Assembly (NCBI GenBank): GCA_041390865.1
Contig: JAWKPC010000013.1
Coordinates: forward strand, 79,216-143,215
Direction: 5' to 3'
Length of the DNA stretch: 64,000 nucleotides
From: JAUIIK01 sp041390865
GTDB taxonomy: Bacteria; Chloroflexota; Chloroflexia; Thermomicrobiales; CFX8
Positions 43,754 through 51,689 of this stretch are shown piece after piece. Numbering within the stretch: position 1 is the stretch's first letter; every line of letters starts with the position of its first letter. A program made the position numbers and the translations under genes. The notes under the pieces were generated by a model. The model was given only the letters and a program-made list of their open reading frames with translations, was not told the DNA's origin and did no database searches.

Positions 43754-46186
43754 ATGGTTCAGCCGCTGACAGTCGAAGATATTCACAAGCGGGAGACGGA
43801 CGAGCGCGCACATCCGCCGCTTTCCAGCGACGAACTAGCCGTACTGGATGAGGTCCAGCGCCGTATCCTCTGGCTCAGCACCCTGATCGTCCACCACGCG
43901 AACAACGCGCGTGAGAAGCGAGACGGCCTCAAGGTCGGCGGCCACCAGGCGTCGAGCGCCTCGGTCGTCTCGATCATGACGGCGCTCTATTTCCACTCCT
44001 TGCGCTCCGGCGACCGGGTTTCGGTCAAGCCACACGCATCGCCGGTCTTCCACGCCACTCAATACCTGCTCGGTAACCTCGAACGCGAATATCTGACCGA
44101 ACTGCGGGCATACGGCGGACTCCAGTCGTACCCCAGCCGGACGAAGGATCCGGACCCGGTCGACTTCTCGACTGGATCGGTCGGTCTCGGCGCCGTCGCG
44201 CCGAACTTCGCCGCCCTCGGCCATCTCTATAGCCAGAAGCACTTCGGCGACGTCACGTCCCGCCGCTTCATCTCGCTCGTCGGCGATGCCGAACTCGACG
44301 AGGGCAACGTCTGGGAGGCAATGATCGAGGAGGCGCTGAAGCCGGTCAGCAACATCCTCTGGATCGTCGACCTGAACCGCCAGAGCCTCGACCGCGTCAT
44401 CCCAGGAATTCGCGCCGCCGAACTCAAGCAGCATTTCGCCAACAGCGGTTGGCGCGTCCTCGAAGCGAAGTACGGCCGGGAACTCCGCGCCATCTTCCAG
44501 CAGCCGGGAGGCGAGGCCCTCCGGCGGGCTATCGACGACATGGAGAACGAGGAGTACCAGGGCCTCATCCGGCTCGAAGGCGACGAGCTTCGCGAGCAGA
44601 TCACGCATCGCGGCGGCAGCCTGAACCAGGACATTGCCCGTGCGCTGGCCGACGTGCCGGACGAAGTGTTGCCGCGGCTGATCTCGAACCTCGGCGGCCA
44701 CGACCTCCAGGACCTGATCGATATGATCGAGGAAGGTCTCCGGCCATCGAGCAAGCCGGCCATCCTCTTCGCCTACACGATCAAGGGTTGGCACATGCCG
44801 TTCTATGGCGATGCACTCAACCACTCGGCCCTACTCAACGATGCACAGATGGGACCGTTCCGGGAAAGTCTCGGGATACCCGAGGGCAAGGAATGGGACC
44901 GCTTCGAGGCCGACTCGCCGGCCGGCGAGCTCTGCCGGCGATCCTACGAGCGCATCTACGGCGAGGAAGATCAGATTGCGCCGCAAGTCTCGATCGAGGA
45001 GATCCCCGAGCACATCGGCCACAACCGGCTACCATCGACGTCGACCCAGGAGTCGTTCGGTCGGCTACTGACCCAGCTGGCCGACATCGAGCCGGTCGGC
45101 AAGCGCATCATCACGACCTCGCCGGATGTCTCGATTTCCACGAATCTCGGAGGCTGGATCAACAAGGTCGGCGTCTTCCGGCCCGAACCAGCGCCGATCT
45201 ACTTCAACGCCCCCCGCCAGCTTCTGCGTTGGGAACCGGCGCCGGAGGGCCAGCATATCGAGCTGGGCATATCGGAGATGAACCTGTTCATGTTCCTCGG
45301 TTCGCTCGGGTTGAGCCAGGAACTCTCCGGTCAGCTCCTCTTCCCGATCGGCACGGTTTACGATCCATTCATCTGCCGCGGGCTCGATGCCCTGATCTAT
45401 GGCTGCTACTCAGGCTCGAAGTTCATCTTCGCCGGGACACCGGCCGGCGTCTCGCTTGCCCCCGAAGGCGGCGCCCACCAATCGACGATCACGCCGTCAA
45501 TCGGCCTCGAACTACCGAACCTTCGTTCTCACGAGCCGGCATTCGCCCAGGAGCTCGAATGGCTGATTCTCGATGGTCTGCGTCAGTGCGCGGACCGCGA
45601 ACACGGCAAATCGACCTACCTCCGCCTGTCCACCAAACCGATCGACCAGCGCCTGATGCAGCCGGCGCTCGAACGTATCGGGCAGGACGAACTGCGCCGC
45701 CAGGTGCTGACCGGCGGCTATCGCCTGATCGATGCCGAGCACGATGCCGAGACGCCGGTCGATCCGCGCGACACGGTCCAGATCGTCGCCAGCGGCGTCA
45801 TGATCCCCGAGGCCGTCGACGCGGCGCGGGCTCTCCACGCCGAAGGGGTTGCCGCCAACGTCATCAACCTGACGTCCCCGCAACTCGTCTACGAGCAATG
45901 GCGGGACTGGCAACGTGAGCAGATGCGAGGCAGCTCGGATCCGACGGTTCGGAGCCGGATCGAGGACTTGATTCCGGCCCACGAACGCCGGGCACCGATC
46001 GTCACCGTCCAGGACGGCGCGTCCCACTCGCTGGCCTGGCTCGGCAGTATCTACGGAACGCGCCTGTTCTCGCTCGGCGTCGACGATTTCGGACAATCCG
46101 GCGACATCCCATCGCTCTACCGCCACTTCGAGATGGACGCCGACCATATCGCCTCGACGGCGTTCGCCCTCCTTGACCTCCGGTAG
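43754..46186 (+). CDS. AceE-like thiamine-diphosphate enzyme (homodimeric 2-oxoacid dehydrogenase E1 / transketolase-like)
   Basis: 810 residues, ATG 43754 (GGGGGAAAC upstream). The ThDP-binding segment is RRFISLVGDAELDEGNVWEA followed by NILWIVDLNRQSLDRV, with NRQSLD in the position of the AceE NLQRLD. N-terminal DGLKVGGHQASSASVVSIMT holds the catalytic His region and SFGxxx-like VNAPRQLLRWEPAPEGQHIE-type later parts (LRWEPAPEGQHIELGISEMN). The pyrimidine-binding domain gives FNAPRQLL and EMNLFMFLGSLGLS. Overall order is that of the homodimeric pyruvate dehydrogenase E1 (AceE), but no E2/E3 genes are near, so the substrate and partner are unknown. Confidence 0.8.
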   Translation: MVQPLTVEDIHKRETDERAHPPLSSDELAVLDEVQRRILWLSTLIVHHANNAREKRDGLKVGGHQASSASVVSIMTALYFHSLRSGDRVSVKPHASPVFHATQYLLGNLEREYLTELRAYGGLQSYPSRTKDPDPVDFSTGSVGLGAVAPNFAALGHLYSQKHFGDVTSRRFISLVGDAELDEGNVWEAMIEEALKPVSNILWIVDLNRQSLDRVIPGIRAAELKQHFANSGWRVLEAKYGRELRAIFQQPGGEALRRAIDDMENEEYQGLIRLEGDELREQITHRGGSLNQDIARALADVPDEVLPRLISNLGGHDLQDLIDMIEEGLRPSSKPAILFAYTIKGWHMPFYGDALNHSALLNDAQMGPFRESLGIPEGKEWDRFEADSPAGELCRRSYERIYGEEDQIAPQVSIEEIPEHIGHNRLPSTSTQESFGRLLTQLADIEPVGKRIITTSPDVSISTNLGGWINKVGVFRPEPAPIYFNAPRQLLRWEPAPEGQHIELGISEMNLFMFLGSLGLSQELSGQLLFPIGTVYDPFICRGLDALIYGCYSGSKFIFAGTPAGVSLAPEGGAHQSTITPSIGLELPNLRSHEPAFAQELEWLILDGLRQCADREHGKSTYLRLSTKPIDQRLMQPALERIGQDELRRQVLTGGYRLIDAEHDAETPVDPRDTVQIVASGVMIPEAVDAARALHAEGVAANVINLTSPQLVYEQWRDWQREQMRGSSDPTVRSRIEDLIPAHERRAPIVTVQDGASHSLAWLGSIYGTRLFSLGVDDFGQSGDIPSLYRHFEMDADHIASTAFALLDLR

Positions 46187-46203
46187 ACTGCCCTCATCCC
46201 CTG

Positions 46204-46296
46204 CCCCTCTCCCAATCCTGGGAGAGGGGAGCAAAACGCTTCGTCGCGGGCAGGAAATCGCCTCTTCCACCCCCTCTCCCGGGATTGGGAGAGGGG
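46204..46296. repeat. pair of CCCCTCTCCC palindromes
   Basis: Palindrome one is CCCCTCTCCC (46204-46213) with GGGAGAGGGG (46220-46229); palindrome two is the same arms at 46271-46280 and 46287-46296. They lie between the AceE-like stop and the GTG of the glycoside hydrolase. A third related copy is at 51642-51676. They look like a dispersed repeat family distinct from the REPs at the left end. Confidence 0.7.
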
Positions 46297-46304
46297 GCCG
46301 GGGG

Positions 46305-48029
46305 GTGAGGGCGGCTGTTCTCTTACTTCTCCTCCTCACCCTCCTGACTCCGCTCACAGCCGTCGCCGACCAGCAGGGAGTCATCGGATTCCCGGTCGAC
46401 CCCGACGCCGAACCAACCCGGCCGCCGGGCAATATCTACGTCCGGGGTATCGCGTCGCATGCCTGGTGGCTCGACCCGGAGGTCTATGGCGATCAGCTCC
46501 CGCCGGCGCTGGACGAGCTTCAGGTCACGACCGTGCGGCTGAGCATCGACTGGCGGCGGTTCGAACCGGAGCCGGGCGTCTGGGACTGGGCGATGTACGA
46601 CCGGGTGCTCGGCGACCTTGCCAGAAGAAACATCGTTATCGTCGCCGACTTCAACACAATCCCCGGCTGGGCATCGACCGATCCGGTAAGCTGCGACACG
46701 CCGCCGCTCGAAGTCCCGACCTGTCAGCTACGCGAGGATATGTACGACGAGTTCGCGAATGCGATGCGGGCAGCGGTCGAGCGCTATTCGTGGATTCAGC
46801 ACTGGGAGTTCTGGAACGAGCCGGAGCTCTGGACCTATCTCGGCAAGGACGGCCCACTCTACGTCCGTCACCTCAGAATGTTCTACGACATCGCCCACGA
46901 GGTAAATCCTGACGTCGTCGTCGCAGCCCAGACGCTGGTCGGCCCGGAATACATGGACTGGCTCTACAACATCAGCGACGCAGAATACGGTGACGACAAC
47001 GAGCCCTGGGACGCGGTTTCGGTCCATCCCTACAACTTTTATTACGTCCCTGCTCCCGGGGAACCGGCGCTCGAGATCAACTACGACCGCATCCAACAGC
47101 TCCGACAGATGATGATCGATCGCGGCGACGCTGACAAGAAGATCTGGATCACCGAGTTCGGCTGGACCAACGACGAACAGTGGCAGGCACGAAATCTGCC
47201 GGTTACCCTCGATTGGCTCCAGTCCCAGCCGTATATCGCGTTCGCCCATCTCCACATGCTCCACGACTGGAACGAGGAGCCGCAGGATCAGTTCGGGCTG
47301 ATGCGTATCGTCGAACGCGGCGGCTACCGCTACCTCGACGAAGATACCGTCTTCGAACCGAAAGAGCTCTACTACAACACATTCAAGAACTACCCGATGA
47401 ACCGTCCCGGTCGGCCTCCGGACGATCCGGAAGCGCTGACGTTTACGGAAACAGGCCACAGCATCGCCGAGCCGTTCCTGTCCGGCTGGTCCGCTCGCGG
47501 CGGACTTGCAGGACCGGGATTGCCGTTGACCCGGCCATACGTTCGGCAGGATCTGAACGGTGACTGGATGTTCGTGCAGGACTTCGAACGGGCACGCCTG
47601 GAGTATCACCCCGAATTCGCCGGTGAGCCGGCCGAGATCCTCGGTGCTCCGGTCGGCCGCGAGCTGGCGCTGGACCATCCGGAACCGGAGCACTTCACGA
47701 CGACACAGCCCTGCGTCGCATCGGACGACAGACTGTGCTTCCCCGGCGTCGATTTCGGCGTCGAAGCCGGATTCAGGGATTTCTGGCTCTCGAACAACGG
47801 CGAAGTTCGGTTCGGCTTCCCGATCTCGGGAGAATTCAGAGAAAACGGCGTCGTGGTCCAGTACTACGAGCGCGCCCGTCTGGAGTGGCACCCGGAGCTG
47901 CCGGTGGGAGAACAGATCGTCGTCGCGCCCATCGTCCAGGAGCAACTGATCGACCTGGGCTGGCTGCTCCCCGGCGGCACGCCGGCGCAGTATGACCTCC
48001 GGCTTCCGACCCGGCGCTCGACCGGCTAG
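46305..48029 (+). CDS. secreted glycoside hydrolase-like protein (clan GH-A) with two C-terminal repeats
   Basis: 574 residues; start taken at GTG 46305, which gives a signal peptide (AAVLLLLLLTLLTPLTAVAD) and follows a purine-rich stretch. The TIM-barrel part has VTTVRLSIDWRRFEPEPGVW, then the acid/base Glu in QHWEFWNEPELWTYLG and the nucleophile in DKKIWITEFGWTNDEQWQ, the two catalytic Glu of clan GH-A. The C-terminal half carries two units of the type FVQDFERARLEYHPEFAG and VQYYERARLEWHPELPVG, a pattern repeated in many Chloroflexota secreted proteins. It probably acts on an extracellular polysaccharide; the family within the clan (GH5, GH39, GH53 or relatives) is not resolved. Confidence 0.85.
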   Translation: MRAAVLLLLLLTLLTPLTAVADQQGVIGFPVDPDAEPTRPPGNIYVRGIASHAWWLDPEVYGDQLPPALDELQVTTVRLSIDWRRFEPEPGVWDWAMYDRVLGDLARRNIVIVADFNTIPGWASTDPVSCDTPPLEVPTCQLREDMYDEFANAMRAAVERYSWIQHWEFWNEPELWTYLGKDGPLYVRHLRMFYDIAHEVNPDVVVAAQTLVGPEYMDWLYNISDAEYGDDNEPWDAVSVHPYNFYYVPAPGEPALEINYDRIQQLRQMMIDRGDADKKIWITEFGWTNDEQWQARNLPVTLDWLQSQPYIAFAHLHMLHDWNEEPQDQFGLMRIVERGGYRYLDEDTVFEPKELYYNTFKNYPMNRPGRPPDDPEALTFTETGHSIAEPFLSGWSARGGLAGPGLPLTRPYVRQDLNGDWMFVQDFERARLEYHPEFAGEPAEILGAPVGRELALDHPEPEHFTTTQPCVASDDRLCFPGVDFGVEAGFRDFWLSNNGEVRFGFPISGEFRENGVVVQYYERARLEWHPELPVGEQIVVAPIVQEQLIDLGWLLPGGTPAQYDLRLPTRRSTG

Positions 48030-48142
48030 CCCGGATTGTTCACGGACACCAGCACAATGTACCGCATTGAGACGTTCGACATTCGTAGCGCAGATCCGTA
48101 GAGCAGTCCGAACAGCCTCCTGTTTCCCACGATCTCTCCTCC

Positions 48143-48199
48143 ACCAAGCATGTCATCCTTCCACTCCGCTGGCGCTCCGGGCAGGATGACGTGCTTGGT
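48143..48199. repeat. large imperfect hairpin, REP-like
   Basis: ACCAAGCATGTCATCCT (48143-48159) pairs with AGGATGACGTGCTTGGT (48183-48199) in a 17-base stem with one mismatch. The 23-base loop is GC-rich and contains the start of a minor palindrome. It sits in the 378-base gap between the hydrolase and the next gene; the gap otherwise holds no gene. Confidence 0.75.
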
Positions 48200-48406
48200 G
48201 CTTGTGGAGTTTCCGGAGAGGACGGGCAGAGCGGACACCACAACCCATCCATGCCTCTGATAGCGAGACATCTTGATCACGACCGACATGTCTCGTCACA
48301 CGCTTCCACTCTGGTAGGACTTCGAACCGCCAGGGCAGCACGATCGTTACCTCCGGATGAAATAATCGGGGCATCAAGTCGAGCATCATCGCCTGGAGGC
48401 AATCCC

Positions 48407-50005
48407 ATGATCGCCAGTAGGACCGCGCCCACGTCACACTCTTACGGATCAGCACGCGTGATCGCCGCAGTCATCATCGGGGCGCTACTGACAATGCTGC
48501 CGGCTTTCCCGGTCGACGCGCAGGGCGCCACGGATTTCCCGGATCTGACTCCCGGCCAGCGAGTCTATGACGAGACCGGCACATCGCTGAACGAATCGGA
48601 GTCCGCCGACCTCGAACAGCGGCTACAGCGGCTAGAGCGGGTCGAAGCCAACGCGATCGTCTACGTCCGGGCACTCGACGCTACACCGGAAGAGACGCTC
48701 GACCAGGTCGAGGCGCTCCAGCAAGCGTGGGTGGCGCAGACCGGCGCGGAACAGGACAACGCGGTCGCCATCCTGATCAACCGAAACCCGAACGACGCGA
48801 CCGATGCCCGGGCAGGCATCTTCGTCGGCAGTACTTTCGACGACGGCAATGTCCCGCGTGACGAGCAGATCGCGATCGTCGACGACGCACTGATACCTCC
48901 CCTGCGCGACGGCGACGTCTACGGAAGCCTGGTGGGCGGGATCGAACGCCTCGAAAACAGCATCGTTGAAGGGCCGCCTCAGAGCGCCTTCGAAGAATGG
49001 GCGTCCGACGCCGGCAGTAGTTGGATCCCCTGGGCGGGCGTGGTCGCCGCCACTGCCGGACTCCTGTCGCTGGTCGCCCTCATTCGCCGCCGTGAGGTCG
49101 TCGACCGCCCGAACCAGCCGCCAACCACCAACCGGCCGCCAGGTAACCTGCCCCCAGCGCTCGCTGGAGCCCTCGTCGCCGGCGGGCCGCAGGCGTCAGC
49201 CGTTCCGGCGACGATCCTGGATCTGGCTCGCCGCGATGCGCTGGATATCGAGCCGGAGAGCGAGGGCGGCACCTTCAGCAAGCCAAAGGTGCGGATCAGA
49301 TTGGTCGACCGAAATCAGGTTCAAAACAGCATTGAAGCTACGATGTGGAGCGAACTGGAGCGGCGCGCCGAGGAGGGCGTCATCTCCAGTGAAGGGCTTG
49401 AGAAGGTTGCAGGCGATAGCGCCTCCGTGCGCCGATCGGTCGAGCAGGATCTTCTTGCCGAAGGCTGGCTCGACCCGAGGGCCGGCAGCAAGCGAGCGCC
49501 CTTCATCGTCGTCGCCATTCTGTCGGCGCTGCTAGCCTTTGGCAGCTTCGTCATCGCTCTCGTCGGCGCGACCTGGCTGCCCGTCATCGGGCTTGTCGCG
49601 TTGGCAGGCGTGACAGTGGCGGCAATGGTCATGTACAGCCAGTTTCCCACCCTGACACCCGCCGGGCAGGAGGCGGCTATGCCCTGGAGGGCCTACCGCG
49701 CCGGACTAGAAAGAGCGGCAAAAGACAGAACGGCCGCGCTCGATCTCGACGCGGTCCTGGCCGATGCGGTTGCGATGAACCTCGGAGCCAGGATGGAAGA
49801 TCGCCTCAAGCGGGCAAATGCATCCGGAGAAGCCCTTCGAGCATTCACTTCCCACACCGGCGTCGACTACAGCGCTCAGTACGCGGCGACGTTTCCCTGG
49901 TGGATCGCCTTCAGCTCGACCGTCGCGACGAGCAGCGGCAGCGCGACAGCGACGGTCAGCGGAGCCGGGGCGGGAGGCGGCGGCGGAGCGGCCGGCAGCA
50001 CCTGA
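48407..50005 (+). CDS. membrane-anchored TPM-domain protein with DUF2207-like C-terminal half
   Basis: 532 residues from ATG 48407 (CTGGAGG upstream). A signal (RVIAAVIIGALLTMLPAFPV) leads to a TPM-like domain: YDETGTSLNESESADLEQRL and NAIVYVRALDATPEETLDQV, then NAVAILINRNPNDATDARAG. One helix (WIPWAGVVAATAGLLSLVAL) follows. The second half contains ALDIEPESEGGTFSKPKVRI, two more helices (APFIVVAILSALLAFGSFVI) and a DUF2207-like tail with WIAFSSTVATSSGSATATVS and Gly-rich GAGGGGGAAGST. It is exported or membrane-bound, function unknown. Confidence 0.8.
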   Translation: MIASRTAPTSHSYGSARVIAAVIIGALLTMLPAFPVDAQGATDFPDLTPGQRVYDETGTSLNESESADLEQRLQRLERVEANAIVYVRALDATPEETLDQVEALQQAWVAQTGAEQDNAVAILINRNPNDATDARAGIFVGSTFDDGNVPRDEQIAIVDDALIPPLRDGDVYGSLVGGIERLENSIVEGPPQSAFEEWASDAGSSWIPWAGVVAATAGLLSLVALIRRREVVDRPNQPPTTNRPPGNLPPALAGALVAGGPQASAVPATILDLARRDALDIEPESEGGTFSKPKVRIRLVDRNQVQNSIEATMWSELERRAEEGVISSEGLEKVAGDSASVRRSVEQDLLAEGWLDPRAGSKRAPFIVVAILSALLAFGSFVIALVGATWLPVIGLVALAGVTVAAMVMYSQFPTLTPAGQEAAMPWRAYRAGLERAAKDRTAALDLDAVLADAVAMNLGARMEDRLKRANASGEALRAFTSHTGVDYSAQYAATFPWWIAFSSTVATSSGSATATVSGAGAGGGGGAAGST

Positions 50006-50149
50006 CGCCGACGTCCTCTAAGGTCCGGAAAGTCACGTCCGGTAGTCGTTGAGACGATGGCGGCAGTGTAGGCTATGGAAGAAGCACGGTTCCCCTGTCC
50101 TCGACACCGTGCCAACACACATGATCGAAAACCCTGAAGGAGCCCTCAG

Positions 50150-51445
50150 ATGGCCGAGAAGAGCACCCAGAAGCGATGGACGAAGAGGAACCTGAACGGT
50201 CGCGACCTCGATCCCCAGACGTTGATGATGACCTACGGCTACCGGCCCGAGTGGTCCGAAGGCGCGATCAAGCCGCCGATCTTTCAGACATCGACCTTCG
50301 TCATCAACAGTGCCGAGGAAGGAAAACGCTTCTTCTCGCTCGCTTATGGATTGGAAGAGGCGACCGACGAGGATGAGGGAACGGGACTGATCTATGGCCG
50401 GATCAACAACCCGAACCTCGAGATCCTCGAAGACCGGCTGACCCTCTACGACGGCGGAGAAGCCGCACTGGCCTTCGGGAGCGGCATGGCAGCGATCACG
50501 ACGACATTGCTGGCGCTGCTCAATCCCGGCGATGTCCTGCTCCACAGCGGCTCGCTCTACGGCGGCACCGATCACTTCATCAAACATGTGCTGCCACGCT
50601 TCGACATCACGAGCATCTGGTTCGACAAGGACGACAAGATCCACGACATCGCCGAGCGCGTGCGAGCCAGCGGCAAGGCCGACAAGCTGGCGATGATCTA
50701 CGTCGAAACGCCGTCGAATCCGATGAATACCCTGGTCGATCTGGAAATGTGCGCCGAGCTTGCCGACATGTTCTCGACCGGCGAGCGGCGCATCCCGATC
50801 GCCTGCGACAACACCTTCCTCGGCCCGATCTTCCAGCAACCGATCAAGCACGGCGTTGACATCGTCCTCTATTCGGCGACCAAGTACATCGGCGGCCACA
50901 GCGACGTCGTCGCCGGCGCGGCGGTCGGATCGGCCGAGCTCATCGCGAAAGTCCGGGGAATGCGGACGTTTATGGGCACGATGGCCGACCCGTGGACCTG
51001 CTGGCTGCTGCTCCGGAGCCTGGAAACGCTGAAGCCGCGAATGCAGCTGATGAGCGACATCGCGAGCCAGGTCTCACAGTTCCTGGCCCAGCATCCGAAG
51101 GTCGAGAAGATCTACTGTCTCGGCCACCTTGAGGATGATCCGGCGCAGCAGGCGATCTACGAGAAGCAGTGCCAGGCCCAGGGCGGGATGATCTCGTTCG
51201 ATGTCGTCGGTGGTGAAGCGGAGGCATTCCGATTCCTGAACGCGCTCCAGATCATCAAGCTTGCCGTCAGCCTCGGAGGAACGGAATCACTGGCCGAGCA
51301 TCCCTACACGATGACCCATGCCGATGTCAGCCCGGACGACAAGCACGAAGTCGGCCTGACCGACAAGCTGATTCGGATGTCGATCGGCCTCGAACACCCC
51401 GATGATCTGATCGCCGACCTGGATCAGGCCCTGGCCGCAATCTAG
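50150..51445 (+). CDS. cystathionine gamma-synthase / methionine gamma-lyase family PLP enzyme
   Basis: 431 residues, ATG 50150 after CTGAAGGAGCC. The family fold is indicated by PPIFQTSTFVINSAEEGKRF, YGRINNPNLEILEDRLTLYD, AALAFGSGMAAITTTLLALL and ETPSNPMNTLVDLEMCAELA. The Schiff-base Lys lies in VLYSATKYIGGHSDVVAGAA (about residue 244). GGTESLAEHPYTMTHADVSP, RMSIGLEHPDDLIADLDQAL close the protein. Members form cystathionine, methionine or thiols from gamma-substituted amino acids, or lyse them; methionine gamma-lyase is favoured by length, but cystathionine enzymes are not excluded. Confidence 0.9.
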   Translation: MAEKSTQKRWTKRNLNGRDLDPQTLMMTYGYRPEWSEGAIKPPIFQTSTFVINSAEEGKRFFSLAYGLEEATDEDEGTGLIYGRINNPNLEILEDRLTLYDGGEAALAFGSGMAAITTTLLALLNPGDVLLHSGSLYGGTDHFIKHVLPRFDITSIWFDKDDKIHDIAERVRASGKADKLAMIYVETPSNPMNTLVDLEMCAELADMFSTGERRIPIACDNTFLGPIFQQPIKHGVDIVLYSATKYIGGHSDVVAGAAVGSAELIAKVRGMRTFMGTMADPWTCWLLLRSLETLKPRMQLMSDIASQVSQFLAQHPKVEKIYCLGHLEDDPAQQAIYEKQCQAQGGMISFDVVGGEAEAFRFLNALQIIKLAVSLGGTESLAEHPYTMTHADVSPDDKHEVGLTDKLIRMSIGLEHPDDLIADLDQALAAI

Positions 51446-51641
51446 CCTGGACTATTCAGAGGCTAAGTACCTTACATGGCATTGAGTCAGCCGTGATCGA
51501 CACGCGGCGGTACCGGAGCGTGCGGCAGCCTGTGGAGTCCGATCGGCCCATCCTCCTCGGAAACTCCAGAATCACCAATCACGTCGTGGCGACGGGTTGT
51601 TCGTGACGATTCGAGTGGAGCGGTCGGCTGCACGCTGGATT

Positions 51642-51676
51642 CCCTCTCCCGGCCCGGTCTCGGAACCGGGAGAGGG
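51642..51676. repeat. third CCCTCTCCC palindrome
   Basis: CCCTCTCCCGG (51642-51652) and CCGGGAGAGGG (51666-51676) form an 11-base-pair stem, related to the pair at 46204-46296. It lies just after the transketolase gene end, where it may also act as a terminator for it. Confidence 0.6.
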
Positions 51677-51689
51677 CCATGCTGCCTAT

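Noticed and set aside
51460..51640. Possible tRNA in the gap between the gamma-lyase and transketolase
   Set aside because: No cloverleaf or T-loop consensus could be formed. No tRNA was found anywhere in the window by eye.
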